This document shows, piece after piece, positions 54,256 through 62,931 of a stretch of DNA of 64,000 nt. The DNA is taken from assembly GCF_005938745.2 (NCBI RefSeq), contig NZ_VCBX02000001.1, forward strand, positions 5,346,501 to 5,410,500, read 5' to 3'. This DNA is from Rhodococcus sp. KBS0724. Its GTDB lineage: Bacteria; Actinomycetota; Actinomycetes; Mycobacteriales; Mycobacteriaceae. A program made the translations under genes and the position numbers. Positions within the stretch are counted from its first letter, which is position 1. Every line of letters begins with the position of its first letter. The notes beneath the pieces are model-generated. The model ran no database searches. It was not told where the DNA came from and saw only the letters and a program-made list of their open reading frames with translations.

Positions 54256-55157
54256 GCCGTCGACGGCGCCGCACTGCCGGAGCGATCGCGGCGCTCGCCC
54301 TCGTCGCGTCATGCACGTCGTGCACGATCGCAACCGATTCACCGGCCGTAAACCCTTGCGCGCCGGAATCGGCACCTGGTGGAAAAGCGCTTCCACAAGG
54401 TGACCTGCAAGGGTGGAAGCAGATCTTCAGCGATGATTTCGACGATTGTGATCTCGGATCGAACTGGGGTACATACAGCGGTCAGCCCGGCGGCAATCCG
54501 AACAGCACGTGGGACGATTCGATGGTGCAGGTCGACGACGGTCTGCTCAACCTGAATTCGCAACGAACCGATTCGGGATGGATCACCGGTGGGGTATCGA
54601 ACTATCCGGTCACCCAGCAGTACGGACGCTGGGAGATCCGCATGCGTGCCGACAACAGCGACGACATCTCGTACCACATGCTGCTCTGGCCGCAGAACGA
54701 GAAATGGCCACCGGAAATCGATTTCGCGGAAAGCGTCAGCGGCACCCGCGACGAGATGTCCGCCTTCCTGCACTGGGTCGACGACACAGGCAGCAATGAC
54801 AAAAAGGGTGTATCCACGGGCGGAGATTTCTCCGAGTGGCACACCGTCGGGGTCGAGTGGGGACCGGGCATCGTCCGCTATCTGCTCGACGGCAAGGTCT
54901 GGGCCGAAGCACACTCGGAGACAATGGTTCCGGACGTCCCCATGTGGCTCGGCCTGCAAGCCGAGGCCGGAGCGTGCGAACGTCGCGCGGACTGGGGAAT
55001 GACCCCGTGCGCCGAGGCATCCGAGCAGCGCCCGGACACCGTTGCCGTACAGGTGGACTGGGTCACGGTGTATGCACCGGACTTCGACGAGTTGGAGAAG
55101 ATGCAGAAATCCGGTTACTACGATCCGTCACCGGACGCCATTCAGTTCACTGACTGA
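54252..55157 (+). CDS. GH16 glycoside hydrolase lipoprotein
   Basis: 301 residues. N-terminal Arg-rich segment, hydrophobic core and lipobox near LVASC, so anchored at a cysteine around 21-24. GH16 fold: WKQIFSDDFDDCDLGSNWGT, YGRWEIRMRADNSDDISYHM, catalytic box E155-I-D157-F-A-E160 (complete), and WHTVGVEWGPGIVRYLLDGK. A surface glucanase or transglycosylase, translationally coupled to the glycosyltransferase genes. Its 3' end overlaps the convergent flippase gene by 16 bases. Confidence 0.88.
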   Translation: MSRRRRRTAGAIAALALVASCTSCTIATDSPAVNPCAPESAPGGKALPQGDLQGWKQIFSDDFDDCDLGSNWGTYSGQPGGNPNSTWDDSMVQVDDGLLNLNSQRTDSGWITGGVSNYPVTQQYGRWEIRMRADNSDDISYHMLLWPQNEKWPPEIDFAESVSGTRDEMSAFLHWVDDTGSNDKKGVSTGGDFSEWHTVGVEWGPGIVRYLLDGKVWAEAHSETMVPDVPMWLGLQAEAGACERRADWGMTPCAEASEQRPDTVAVQVDWVTVYAPDFDELEKMQKSGYYDPSPDAIQFTD

Positions 55158-56461
55158 GATTCGCTCCGCATAGCAAGAACCGCACGGGTCAGCGGCACAA
55201 CAAGGATGACGGCAGACACGGACTCGGCCACGATGTACGCCCAGCCCAAAGCAACAAGTCCGTGGTCCTCGATCAACGCCAGACTGATTCCGAGAATCAG
55301 CGCCGCATTACAGATCTGCACTGTGACGGCGAGACGCAAGCGGCGTCGCACTCGGGCAACCGCGGTGTACGCGGCCACGATTGTCGCGGGAATCAGCGCA
55401 ATCGCTGCAAGGCGGAGCAGCGGAGTCCCCTGCTCCGCGTACGGCTTACCGACGATCTCCAACATCACGGGCGCGATCACCGCAAACAGAAGAACACCAC
55501 TCAGGGCGACAGCACCGAGTATCGCAAAGAATCGAAGGGTCAGACCGTACAGGCGCGTCGGATCACTACTTGCCGACGCGGCAACATAAGGCCCGAGCAG
55601 CATGGTCATCAAGACCAGTACGGCTGTGACCAGGGACCAGGAGATTGCAAAGTACGCGTTGGCGTCGGCACCCATGCGTGAGACGACGATCAACGGGAGT
55701 AGAAGTGGCGCAAGCGCACTGACCACGTAGATGCCGTAGGAACCGGCTAGGTAGTTGCCGATCTCCCGTCGAGGTGGCAACTGCGACGCCGCGCTCAAAT
55801 AGTCGGGAGTACGTAGCCGCCTGGCCACCATCACACCCAGGATGAGTGCGGCAATCAACGCCGGCAGCGTCCACGTCCAGATGATGGTGAGATGTGAAGC
55901 GGTGAACGCCAGTGCTGCCGCAAGCACCAGTTTGACGATCGCGTGCGCGACGTTCTTTCCTGCGGCCCAACCGGCTTCGCGGAACGCCACCGCTGTGTGG
56001 TCGAGCATGGCAAACGCGGAAAACACCACCACGACCAGCGGGAAAAGCCAGTACTCGAACGGATGGAGAAACATCTCCGACGTCGGGCCAAGCAACAGGA
56101 ATCCGCCGCCCAGGAGAAGGCCGCCCACCGCGCCGACGGCAAACCCCGCCCCGACCATCGACCTCGAGCGTTGCCCGGCAAGCGGAAGGAACCGTTCGAA
56201 GAGACCGCCGATACCGAAGTTGCCGAAAGCCGAAAGCATGGTGGCCGTGGTGATCACCGCCGCGGCAGCACCGACTTCACGGGCCGGGTACAGGCGTCCG
56301 AGGATTGCCCAGTAGACAAGACCCACGACACCGGTCAGGAGCGCCGAAACGGTGAGCGCCAAACTGTTTCGCTCGAGGCTGTGGCCCCGTCCCTCGGTAC
56401 TGGATCCACCTGCAATTGCCGCCTCCGGCGATACGACGGTGTCGCCGGAGGGGGCGGTCAC
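55142..56461 (-). CDS. Wzx-like polysaccharide flippase (MOP superfamily)
   Basis: 439 residues, about 12-14 membrane helices, starting at GTG 56461 which overlaps the stop of the upstream GT2 gene (GTGA). O-antigen/polysaccharide flippase pattern: NSLALTVSALLTGVVGLVYWAILGR, FGIGGLFERFLPLAG and later paired helices. It would move a lipid-linked oligosaccharide across the membrane. Opposite in direction to the glycosyltransferase/GH16 operon but ending inside it. Confidence 0.85.
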   Translation of the reverse strand: MTAPSGDTVVSPEAAIAGGSSTEGRGHSLERNSLALTVSALLTGVVGLVYWAILGRLYPAREVGAAAAVITTATMLSAFGNFGIGGLFERFLPLAGQRSRSMVGAGFAVGAVGGLLLGGGFLLLGPTSEMFLHPFEYWLFPLVVVVFSAFAMLDHTAVAFREAGWAAGKNVAHAIVKLVLAAALAFTASHLTIIWTWTLPALIAALILGVMVARRLRTPDYLSAASQLPPRREIGNYLAGSYGIYVVSALAPLLLPLIVVSRMGADANAYFAISWSLVTAVLVLMTMLLGPYVAASASSDPTRLYGLTLRFFAILGAVALSGVLLFAVIAPVMLEIVGKPYAEQGTPLLRLAAIALIPATIVAAYTAVARVRRRLRLAVTVQICNAALILGISLALIEDHGLVALGWAYIVAESVSAVILVVPLTRAVLAMRSESQSVN

Positions 56462-57318
56462 AGTGTCAGTTCGCGGACGTCAGCCTGCGCGGTCTTCTTC
56501 TGGATGGTCTTGGTCTCGCGCCAGTGCTGCCATTCCTGACCGATGGTGCGCAGCACTCGCATGCCGTCGCTGTAGGCGTTGAGGTTGCTGCGGCCATGGA
56601 TTCGAGGGCCCTCGAAGCTGCCGACCTCGACGATGTTGAGGCCGCTCGTCGCAAGCCGGACGTTGATGACGGTCTCGATCTCGAATCCGTCGCCCCACTG
56701 TGCGCGCTGGTACTCGACCGGCGCCAGTTCGAGCAACGGGATGTGCTTGCGCCAGAAGGCGTTGTAGCCGTAGCAGAGGTCGGAGAACTTGGTTCGGAAA
56801 ATGAGGTTGACCAAACCGTTGAGGCCCTTGTTGCCGAAGTTGCGCAACCCGGTGATGTCGGAACTGCCACCGCGACCGACAAACCGGCTTCCCTTGGCGA
56901 GGTCCGCCCCGCCGACCAGAGCCTCGACGAAGAAGGGAATCTCAGCGGGATCTGTCGAACCGTCGGCGTCGATGGTGACGATGATGTCGCCGGTCGATGC
57001 CTCGAATCCGCAGGCCAGGGCGTTGCCCTTGCCGGAACGGGTCTGCACGACAAATGTTGCATCCGGCCACAATTCACGGGCCACCGCGACGGTGTCGTCG
57101 GTGGAATGGCCGTCGACGAAGACGATCTGATCGATATCTGTAGGCATCCGCGACGCAACGAACGGCAAGTTCTTTGCCTCGTTCATGGCCGGGACGATGA
57201 CGGAGACAGTCGGACGGTTTCCACCCTTACCGGATTCCGGTTCGGACGGTGTCGCTCCGGTGATGTCGGCGGCCGGGCCACCTGTCGGTATCGAAGTACT
57301 CACGACGATCGTCTCCAC
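56458..57318 (-). CDS. GT2 glycosyltransferase (dolichyl-phosphate mannosyltransferase-like)
   Basis: 286 residues from GTG 57318, or GTG 57303 which has GGAG nine bases upstream. GT-A fold: VSVIVPAMNEAKNLPFVASR, IVFVDGHSTDDTV, GKGNALACGFEASTGD and IVTIDADGSTDPAEIPFFVE (DxD). Later FRTKFSDLCYGYNAFWRKH matches polyprenyl-phosphate sugar synthases. No C-terminal membrane helices, so it relies on lipid substrate or partners. Coupled to the flippase gene. Confidence 0.9.
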   Translation of the reverse strand: METIVVSTSIPTGGPAADITGATPSEPESGKGGNRPTVSVIVPAMNEAKNLPFVASRMPTDIDQIVFVDGHSTDDTVAVARELWPDATFVVQTRSGKGNALACGFEASTGDIIVTIDADGSTDPAEIPFFVEALVGGADLAKGSRFVGRGGSSDITGLRNFGNKGLNGLVNLIFRTKFSDLCYGYNAFWRKHIPLLELAPVEYQRAQWGDGFEIETVINVRLATSGLNIVEVGSFEGPRIHGRSNLNAYSDGMRVLRTIGQEWQHWRETKTIQKKTAQADVRELTL

Positions 57319-57445
57319 TCATATTTGACAGTCCGATGCCTGGAGAATGTGTGAGCCTCTGACCCACACCCAGACAATGCCCCTCTCCAAGAACTGGATT
57401 CGGGAGGTCCTGCAGTTCGTCGAACTGCATGCCTTACAGTAGAAG

Positions 57446-57464
57446 ATAGGCAAGCCTTAGCAAA
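57446..57464. promoter_or_regulatory. Possible IdeR/DtxR-like box in a divergent promoter region
   Basis: On the minus strand 13 of 19 positions match the IdeR consensus. Lies between the GT2 gene (57318, minus) and the PobA-like gene (57575, plus). Confidence 0.35.
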
Positions 57465-57574
57465 GCCCTAACGGGCCTGTGTGTCGACTGTCACATAAGA
57501 TCCGGTGGCCGCAACGCAATCGATCCGGTACTGCGAGAACGAATACGCTCGAAGACAAACAAAGGAACTTACAC

Positions 57575-58762
57575 GTGCACACTCAGGTTGCGATCATCGG
57601 TGCCGGACCCGCCGGACTGACTCTCGCCGCTCTGCTTCACCGCCAGGGTATTTCCTCCATTGTTCTCGAGCGTCACGACCGCGCGTACATCGAGACCCGA
57701 ACCCGAGCCGGCATTCTCGAACAACCCACCGTCGACCTCATGCACGAAATCGGTGTGGGCGACGGAATCACGCGTGAAGGCATGGTTCACAACGGGTTCT
57801 ACGTTCGATTCGACCGAACCACACATCATCTCGATTTCACCAAGCTCGTCGGCGGTCACGCCACGGTCTATCCGCAGCAGAAGCTGGTTGCCGACCTCGT
57901 CGCGGATCGAGTCGGAGGCGGCGAGCCCCTACTGTTCGAAGCCTCGGTGCGTTCGATCGACACAACCACCGACGGCGCCCGCCTGCAGGTCGAGACGCCG
58001 GAGGGTCTGATCGAGATCACCGCGGACTTCGTCGCCGGCTGCGACGGATTCCACGGGGTGAGTCGCGCGCACCTTCCCGCCGACTCGGTCCGAGAGTTCG
58101 AGAGAACCTATCCTGTTGCGTGGCTCGGCATCCTGGCGCACACCGCCCCCACCACCCCCGAGGGCATGTACTGCGCACACGAGAACGGCATCTCGGTGCA
58201 CAGCATGCGCGGGCCGAACATCACCCGCCAGTACCTGCAGGTTCCCGCGGATACCGACTTGAGCGACTGGTCTGACGAACGCATCTGGGACGAGCTGACC
58301 CTCCGTAGCGCCAGCGATGATTTCCCGGTACTCGAGCGCGGCGAGATCTTCGACAAATCACTGGCCCCGTTGCGCTCGTACGTCTGCGAAACAATGCAAC
58401 ACGGACGGCTTTTCCTGCTCGGCGACGCCGCCCACATCGTTCCCCCTACCGGCGCAAAGGGTCTCAATCTTGCAGTGTCCGACGCCTGCACGCTGTCCTA
58501 CGCACTCGGTGCGCATTACCTGACCGGCGAACGCGAGCATCTCGACGCGTATTCGAGCACGTGCCTCCCCCGAATCTGGAAGGCGCAGCACTTCTCCGCA
58601 ATGCTCACCGAAACCCTGCACTCGCTGTCGGAAGATCCGCTGGATTGGCAGCTGCGACGCGCTCGCCTGACCAGGTGGGTGGAGTCGGAGCACGAGCAGT
58701 CCGCACTGGGCGAGGTCTACCTGGGCTTGCCCTTCCCCAGCCCCTGGCAGTTCCCGGCATAA
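57575..58762 (+). CDS. pobA: 4-hydroxybenzoate 3-monooxygenase-like flavoprotein (PobA family)
   Basis: 395 residues from GTG 57575 after AAAGGAA; PobA is normally 394. FAD fold QVAIIGAGPAGLTLAALLHR, TRTRAGILEQPTVDLM, the CDGFHG loop and the FAD-ribityl motif GDAAHIVPPTGAKGLNLAVS are diagnostic for the PobA branch. In PobA this enzyme makes protocatechuate from 4-hydroxybenzoate with NAD(P)H and O2. Here it sits next to aminohydroxybenzoate genes, so the true substrate may be 4-hydroxybenzoate or a 3-amino-4-hydroxybenzoate derivative (inference). Confidence 0.87.
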   Translation: MHTQVAIIGAGPAGLTLAALLHRQGISSIVLERHDRAYIETRTRAGILEQPTVDLMHEIGVGDGITREGMVHNGFYVRFDRTTHHLDFTKLVGGHATVYPQQKLVADLVADRVGGGEPLLFEASVRSIDTTTDGARLQVETPEGLIEITADFVAGCDGFHGVSRAHLPADSVREFERTYPVAWLGILAHTAPTTPEGMYCAHENGISVHSMRGPNITRQYLQVPADTDLSDWSDERIWDELTLRSASDDFPVLERGEIFDKSLAPLRSYVCETMQHGRLFLLGDAAHIVPPTGAKGLNLAVSDACTLSYALGAHYLTGEREHLDAYSSTCLPRIWKAQHFSAMLTETLHSLSEDPLDWQLRRARLTRWVESEHEQSALGEVYLGLPFPSPWQFPA

Positions 58763-58777
58763 CAGGGATCAGGTTTT

Positions 58778-59524
58778 TCAGAATCGAATCGGCCGCGGAA
58801 GTTCGGGCAACCGGATGCCGAACTCCGCGGCTAGTACGGCAAGCGCTTCGTCGTCGTCCAGTTCGCGAGCACTGCGCAGCGCTCCGTCCGTGACGGCGAG
58901 CTGGTATTGCTCATCAGGTTTGCAGGAGAGGGTCTTTCGCACGCTACCCGCCGTCAGGGAGCACACGATTCCGCTGGTGAAACGGGCTAGCGGGGAGGTG
59001 CTGTGCCACCACGCCATTGCCGCAAAATCCGAGAGCGGCTGCGGCGCAGCGTCCGTGAGGTACGCGGCACCGGAAGGAAAGCGCACGTCCCATCCGGCGA
59101 CTGCGCCGGCGTCGATCTGGTGCACTATCGCGTCGCCGCCGAACCCGACGTCGACCAACCACGTCTCGCCGGCGAAGCCGACCACGATCGCGACGTGGCC
59201 CAGTGGGAGCCCCGGCCCATTCGGCGTGACGACCGATGCGCCGACCAGCTGTGCATCGAATCCGAGTGTGCGCAGAGCGTGGGCGAGCAGGCCGTTGAGT
59301 TCGTAGCAGATTCCGCCTCGCTCACGACCGAGGAGCTTCTCCTCGATCGCGGCTACCGAGACCTCCACCGGACGCTTGCGGTGAATATCGAGATTCTCGA
59401 ACGGAATTCGGGCCAGCTGGGCGTCGGCGATCCGTCGCAGCAGAGAAGCGTCGACGGGACTTGTCAGGTTATCGTCGGGCAATCCGACACGTCGGAGATA
59501 CGACTGCATGACCGAATCCGGCAT
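58778..59524 (-). CDS. nat: Arylamine N-acetyltransferase
   Basis: 248 residues from ATG 59524 (MPDSVMQSYLRRVGLPDDN...); upstream in-frame starts lack support. Catalytic triad visible: Cys in RGGICYELNGLLAHAL (about residue 68), His in LGHVAIVVGF and Asp in VDVGFGGDAI. Transfers acetyl from acetyl-CoA to arylamines or hydroxylamines. In Streptomyces griseus a NAT acts on 3-amino-4-hydroxybenzoate, which fits the divergent GriI/GriH genes here. The IdeR-like box is shared with the aldolase gene. Confidence 0.9.
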   Translation of the reverse strand: MPDSVMQSYLRRVGLPDDNLTSPVDASLLRRIADAQLARIPFENLDIHRKRPVEVSVAAIEEKLLGRERGGICYELNGLLAHALRTLGFDAQLVGASVVTPNGPGLPLGHVAIVVGFAGETWLVDVGFGGDAIVHQIDAGAVAGWDVRFPSGAAYLTDAAPQPLSDFAAMAWWHSTSPLARFTSGIVCSLTAGSVRKTLSCKPDEQYQLAVTDGALRSARELDDDEALAVLAAEFGIRLPELPRPIRF

Positions 59525-59619
59525 CACATCACTCTCACGACGCATCTGTCGCATTCGTGGTGCTACCGAGGGCATTTGTGGTGTAGATCGCAGTGTTACC
59601 TCTACCCCGCTTGAATCCA

Positions 59620-59638
59620 TTTGTGTAGCCTACCCTAA
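59620..59638. promoter_or_regulatory. IdeR/DtxR-like iron box
   Basis: On the minus strand TTAGGGTAGGCTACACAAA matches the IdeR consensus at 15 of 19 positions. Placed 96 bases before the NAT start and 60 before the aldolase start, so it could control both directions. Confidence 0.6.
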
Positions 59639-59697
59639 TATTGCGGAGGCACTCGAGAACGTCAGCCGCACGTTCGATGCCCGATTGGAGAACCTCG

Positions 59698-60534
59698 GTG
59701 TTCACATCACCCAACTATGCGACGTCGCAGTCCTCGGGCGGTAAGTCCATCCGACTCTCCCGGATCAGCGATTACGCTACCGGGCGCACCCTCGTCGTGC
59801 CGCTCGACCACTCGGTCACCATCGGGCCGCTCGGCAAGGCAGACCACGCCAACTCGCTGGTCCGCACTCTGGCGCAGGCAGGCACCAATGCAGTAGTTCT
59901 CCATCGCGGCCGCGCCAAACACGTCGACCCGGCCCACTTCGCGCGCATGGGATTGATCGTCCATCTCTCCGCCGGGACCACCCGCAGCATGGATCTCGAC
60001 TCGAAGGTGCTCGTCGGTGGCGTCGAGGACGCACTGCGCATCGGCGCCGACGCGGTCAGCGTCCACGTCAACATCGGATCATCCACCGAACGCGAGCAAC
60101 TCCTGGATTTCGGCAAGGTCTCCCATGAATGCGAAGTGCTCGGAGTTCCTTTGCTGGCCATGATGTATGCGCGTGGCCCCCTTCGTGGTGATCTCCCCTC
60201 GGATCCCGCAGAACTGATGCACCTGGCCGCGATCGCCACCGATCTCGGGGCGGATCTGGTCAAGCTCGACTACAGCGGCACCCCCGAATCCATGCGTGAG
60301 GTTGCCGAGTCCTGCCCACTGCCCATCTGCGTCGCGGGCGGCCCGCCCCTCGAAGACGTCGACGCGCACGCACTCGAACTCGGCGCCGAAATTCTGAGCT
60401 CAGGTGTCGCCGGGTTGAGCTTCGGCCGTAATGTATTCGAGGCACGCAATCCGTTCGCGGTGGCCTCGGCGTTGGCCCGGATGATGCACTCCCCACAGGA
60501 ATCTGCGTCCCGGTCCGAACTCGAGATCGCCTGA
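59698..60534 (+). CDS. griI: GriI-like aldolase (DhnA-type class I aldolase)
   Basis: 278 residues from GTG 59698; GGAG ends seven bases upstream, and homology begins at GGKSIRLSRISDYATGRTLV. Class I aldolase of the DhnA/ADH-synthase group: VPLDHSVTIGPLG, VHVNIGSSTEREQL, and the Schiff-base lysine in ADLVKLDYSG (about residue 193). GriI condenses aspartate semialdehyde with dihydroxyacetone phosphate in the grixazone pathway; archaeal relatives make the shikimate precursor ADH. The gene directly downstream is a GriH/DHQS-II homologue, so the pair probably makes 3-amino-4-hydroxybenzoate (inference). Confidence 0.87.
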   Translation: MFTSPNYATSQSSGGKSIRLSRISDYATGRTLVVPLDHSVTIGPLGKADHANSLVRTLAQAGTNAVVLHRGRAKHVDPAHFARMGLIVHLSAGTTRSMDLDSKVLVGGVEDALRIGADAVSVHVNIGSSTEREQLLDFGKVSHECEVLGVPLLAMMYARGPLRGDLPSDPAELMHLAAIATDLGADLVKLDYSGTPESMREVAESCPLPICVAGGPPLEDVDAHALELGAEILSSGVAGLSFGRNVFEARNPFAVASALARMMHSPQESASRSELEIA

Positions 60535-60598
60535 TCTTCAGGTTTCACCACCTCGCACGCGCGCGCTTTTTCAACCAACGAAGGGAACGTGTCCAACT

Positions 60599-61783
60599 AT
60601 GGACAGCACTATCGTCACCGACCAGATCCTCCCGGCGACGGGGGCCGGCACGGACAGTCGACGGACACCCATCAGCCGCGAAGGCCACTTCGCCTGGCTC
60701 GACGTCCGTTCGGTCGAGCAGAGCTTGCTGCCGGCAATTGTGCAAGCCGCATTGCACCATCGCATCGACGGCATCCTCTCGGACAAGATCGAGACCTTCG
60801 ACGGCCTTCCCCCCACGGTGCGCCGCATCCTGAGCGTCGACGCTCCACTTGCAGAGGACTTCCCGTACGACGGCGTCGACCTTGTCGTGGTCGCCGATCG
60901 CGCGGACGCACTGTCCCCCAACATCGGCCACACCCCTGATCGTGGCGTCCATGTTGTCGTTTCCGACGCACCAACCCTGCAGTTGGCGTGCGAGGTCGTT
61001 CGTGAGGTGCCGTGGACGCTCCTCACGTTCACCGATCCGACCAAGATCCCGCTCGAGATCGTCATCGCTGCCGCGGAGAACTCCGGCGGACGCACCGTCA
61101 CCACCGTCACCGACGTCGAAGACGCCGAAATCGTGAAGCTCGTCCTCGAGCACGGATCGGACGGACTCCTGCTTGCACCCCGTAGCGCCGACGACGTCGT
61201 CCGCATCGCGCGCATCGTCGATCACCAGATCGAGTCGATGGAGCTCTCCGAACTGGTCGTCACGAAGGTCGAGCACATCGGCATGGGCGATCGTGCATGC
61301 ATCGACACGTGCTCGTTGCTCGAGAAGGACGAAGGCTGCCTGATCGGTTCGTTCTCCACCGGAATGTTCCTCTCCTGCAGCGAGACCCATCCGTTGCCGT
61401 ACATGCCGACGCGTCCCTTCCGCTGGAATGCCGGCGCTGTGCACTCCTACGTGCTCGGCCCGGACAACCGCACGCGCTACGTCAGCGAACTTCAGGCCGG
61501 CCATCCGATCCTCGCTGTCCGTTCGGACGGCAGTGTTCGCGAAGTACGCATCGGCCGCGTCAAGATCGAGAAGCGCCCACTGATCTCGATCACCGCAGTT
61601 GCCCCGAACGGCAAGAACGTCAACGTCATCGCGCAGGACGACTGGCATGTGCGTCTGCTCGGACCCGGTGGCAGCGTCAACAACGTCACCGAACTGGAAC
61701 CGGGCGACAAGCTGCTCGGCTACGTTCCCACCGAGGCGCGCCACGTCGGCCTGCCGATCACCGAATTCTGCGACGAGCGCTAG
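60599..61783 (+). CDS. griH: GriH-like / 3-dehydroquinate synthase II family enzyme
   Basis: 394 residues from ATG 60599. The family signature is complete: VEHIGMGDRACIDTCSLLEK, EGCLIGSFSTGMFLSCSE, THPLPYMPTRPFRWNAGAVH and the C-terminal RPLISITAVAPNGKNVNVIA with QDDWHVRLLGPGG. Archaeal DHQS-II (AroB') makes dehydroquinate; GriH in actinobacteria cyclises the GriI product to 3-amino-4-hydroxybenzoate. Next to a GriI homologue and away from any shikimate gene, the GriH role is more likely. Five bases separate it from the LLM gene. Confidence 0.88.
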   Translation: MDSTIVTDQILPATGAGTDSRRTPISREGHFAWLDVRSVEQSLLPAIVQAALHHRIDGILSDKIETFDGLPPTVRRILSVDAPLAEDFPYDGVDLVVVADRADALSPNIGHTPDRGVHVVVSDAPTLQLACEVVREVPWTLLTFTDPTKIPLEIVIAAAENSGGRTVTTVTDVEDAEIVKLVLEHGSDGLLLAPRSADDVVRIARIVDHQIESMELSELVVTKVEHIGMGDRACIDTCSLLEKDEGCLIGSFSTGMFLSCSETHPLPYMPTRPFRWNAGAVHSYVLGPDNRTRYVSELQAGHPILAVRSDGSVREVRIGRVKIEKRPLISITAVAPNGKNVNVIAQDDWHVRLLGPGGSVNNVTELEPGDKLLGYVPTEARHVGLPITEFCDER

Positions 61784-61788
61784 GAAAG

Positions 61789-62931
61789 ATGTCCGTTCCC
61801 GAGATCCTCTGGTACATCGGAGCAAATGACGGAGAGGTGCCGTGGGATCCACGGCACCGGTTCGAGCCGTCATTTGCCGCTCTGCGCGAGCAGGCGCGCA
61901 CTCTCGACCGGCTCGGCTACTACGGCGCGTTGACAACGGCCCGCGAGCCGATTTCGCTTGTCGCCGATACCGAACGGCTGCGCTTTGTCGTACCCGAGTA
62001 TCCCGGAGTCAAACCACCGGCGTTGCTGGCCGAGGAGGCACAGGTCTTCGACCAGTACTCCGGTGGCCGGTTGATCTACAACCAGGTCAACGGCGCCGAT
62101 CCGGTTTTGGCGCGGTACGGACGATTTCACTCCAAGGACGAGCGCTACGGCGTCTCCGAGGAGTACTGGCCGCTGTTCAAGCGGCTCTATCTCGATGAGG
62201 CGCAGGCGTTCTCGGGCGAGCACTTCGAGCTCGGTCCGCGATACAAGCCAGCCATCGCCGGACCCCGTCAGCCGGACGGGGTTCCGGTCTGGGGCACCGG
62301 GGCCTCTCCCGCCGGAATCTCGCACGCGGCAGAGGTTCTCGACGCCTACCTCATGTTCATGAGTCCGGCCGAAGCGATGTCGGCGCTGTTCACGAAGGTC
62401 AGGGCGGCAGCGTCCGACAGAGGCCGCGAACTGAAGTTCGGGGTACTGGCCAGCGTCATCGTCCGGGAGACGGAAGAGGAAGCTTGGGAACGCTTCGAAT
62501 GGCAACTGTCCCAGACCTCACCGGAATCGGTGCTCAGCACCGCGGACCGCAACCTGACCAGCTTCGGGTTCCCGCCGTTGGCGGAACTCACCTCCGACGA
62601 CGCCCAGGTACGGGCCCGGATCGACGCTCTGCGAGCCGGGCGCCTGCCCACGCGCGCCGAACTCGAATTCGCCCCCAACATGGCTGCCGGGCTGACCACG
62701 TGGTCCGGGGCCGAACCACCCTTCGACATCGCGGGTAAGGGATCCGGCAATTACCTTGTGGGCAGCGCAGACAACGTTGCCGCACGCATGCTCGAGATGA
62801 GCGAGAGTGTAGGCATCGACATCTGGATCCTGTCCGGGTGGCCACTGATCCGCGAGGCTGAAATCACGGCCGAACTGCTGTTCCCCAGACTTGGCGTCAC
62901 GGCTGCGGTCGGAGCCACTGCCGGTGTCTGA
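61789..62931 (+). CDS. LLM-class flavin-dependent oxidoreductase
   Basis: 380 residues from ATG 61789 with AGGAAAG upstream. Luciferase-like barrel of the SsuD/nitrilotriacetate monooxygenase branch: EQARTLDRLGYYGALTT, LRFVVPEYPGVKPPALLAEE, GGRLIYNQVNGADPV, PVWGTGASPAGISHAAEVLD and the late GSADNVAARMLEMSESVGID. FMNH2-dependent oxygenation of a small molecule, possibly N- or C-hydroxylation of the aminohydroxybenzoate. Its stop lies inside the start of the adenylating enzyme gene (8-base overlap). Confidence 0.85.
   Translation: MSVPEILWYIGANDGEVPWDPRHRFEPSFAALREQARTLDRLGYYGALTTAREPISLVADTERLRFVVPEYPGVKPPALLAEEAQVFDQYSGGRLIYNQVNGADPVLARYGRFHSKDERYGVSEEYWPLFKRLYLDEAQAFSGEHFELGPRYKPAIAGPRQPDGVPVWGTGASPAGISHAAEVLDAYLMFMSPAEAMSALFTKVRAAASDRGRELKFGVLASVIVRETEEEAWERFEWQLSQTSPESVLSTADRNLTSFGFPPLAELTSDDAQVRARIDALRAGRLPTRAELEFAPNMAAGLTTWSGAEPPFDIAGKGSGNYLVGSADNVAARMLEMSESVGIDIWILSGWPLIREAEITAELLFPRLGVTAAVGATAGV

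Noticed and set aside
60545..61936. 463-codon minus-strand frame opposite the GriH-like gene
   Set aside because: Antisense shadow with no recognisable domain; the plus strand shows the full DHQS-II signature.
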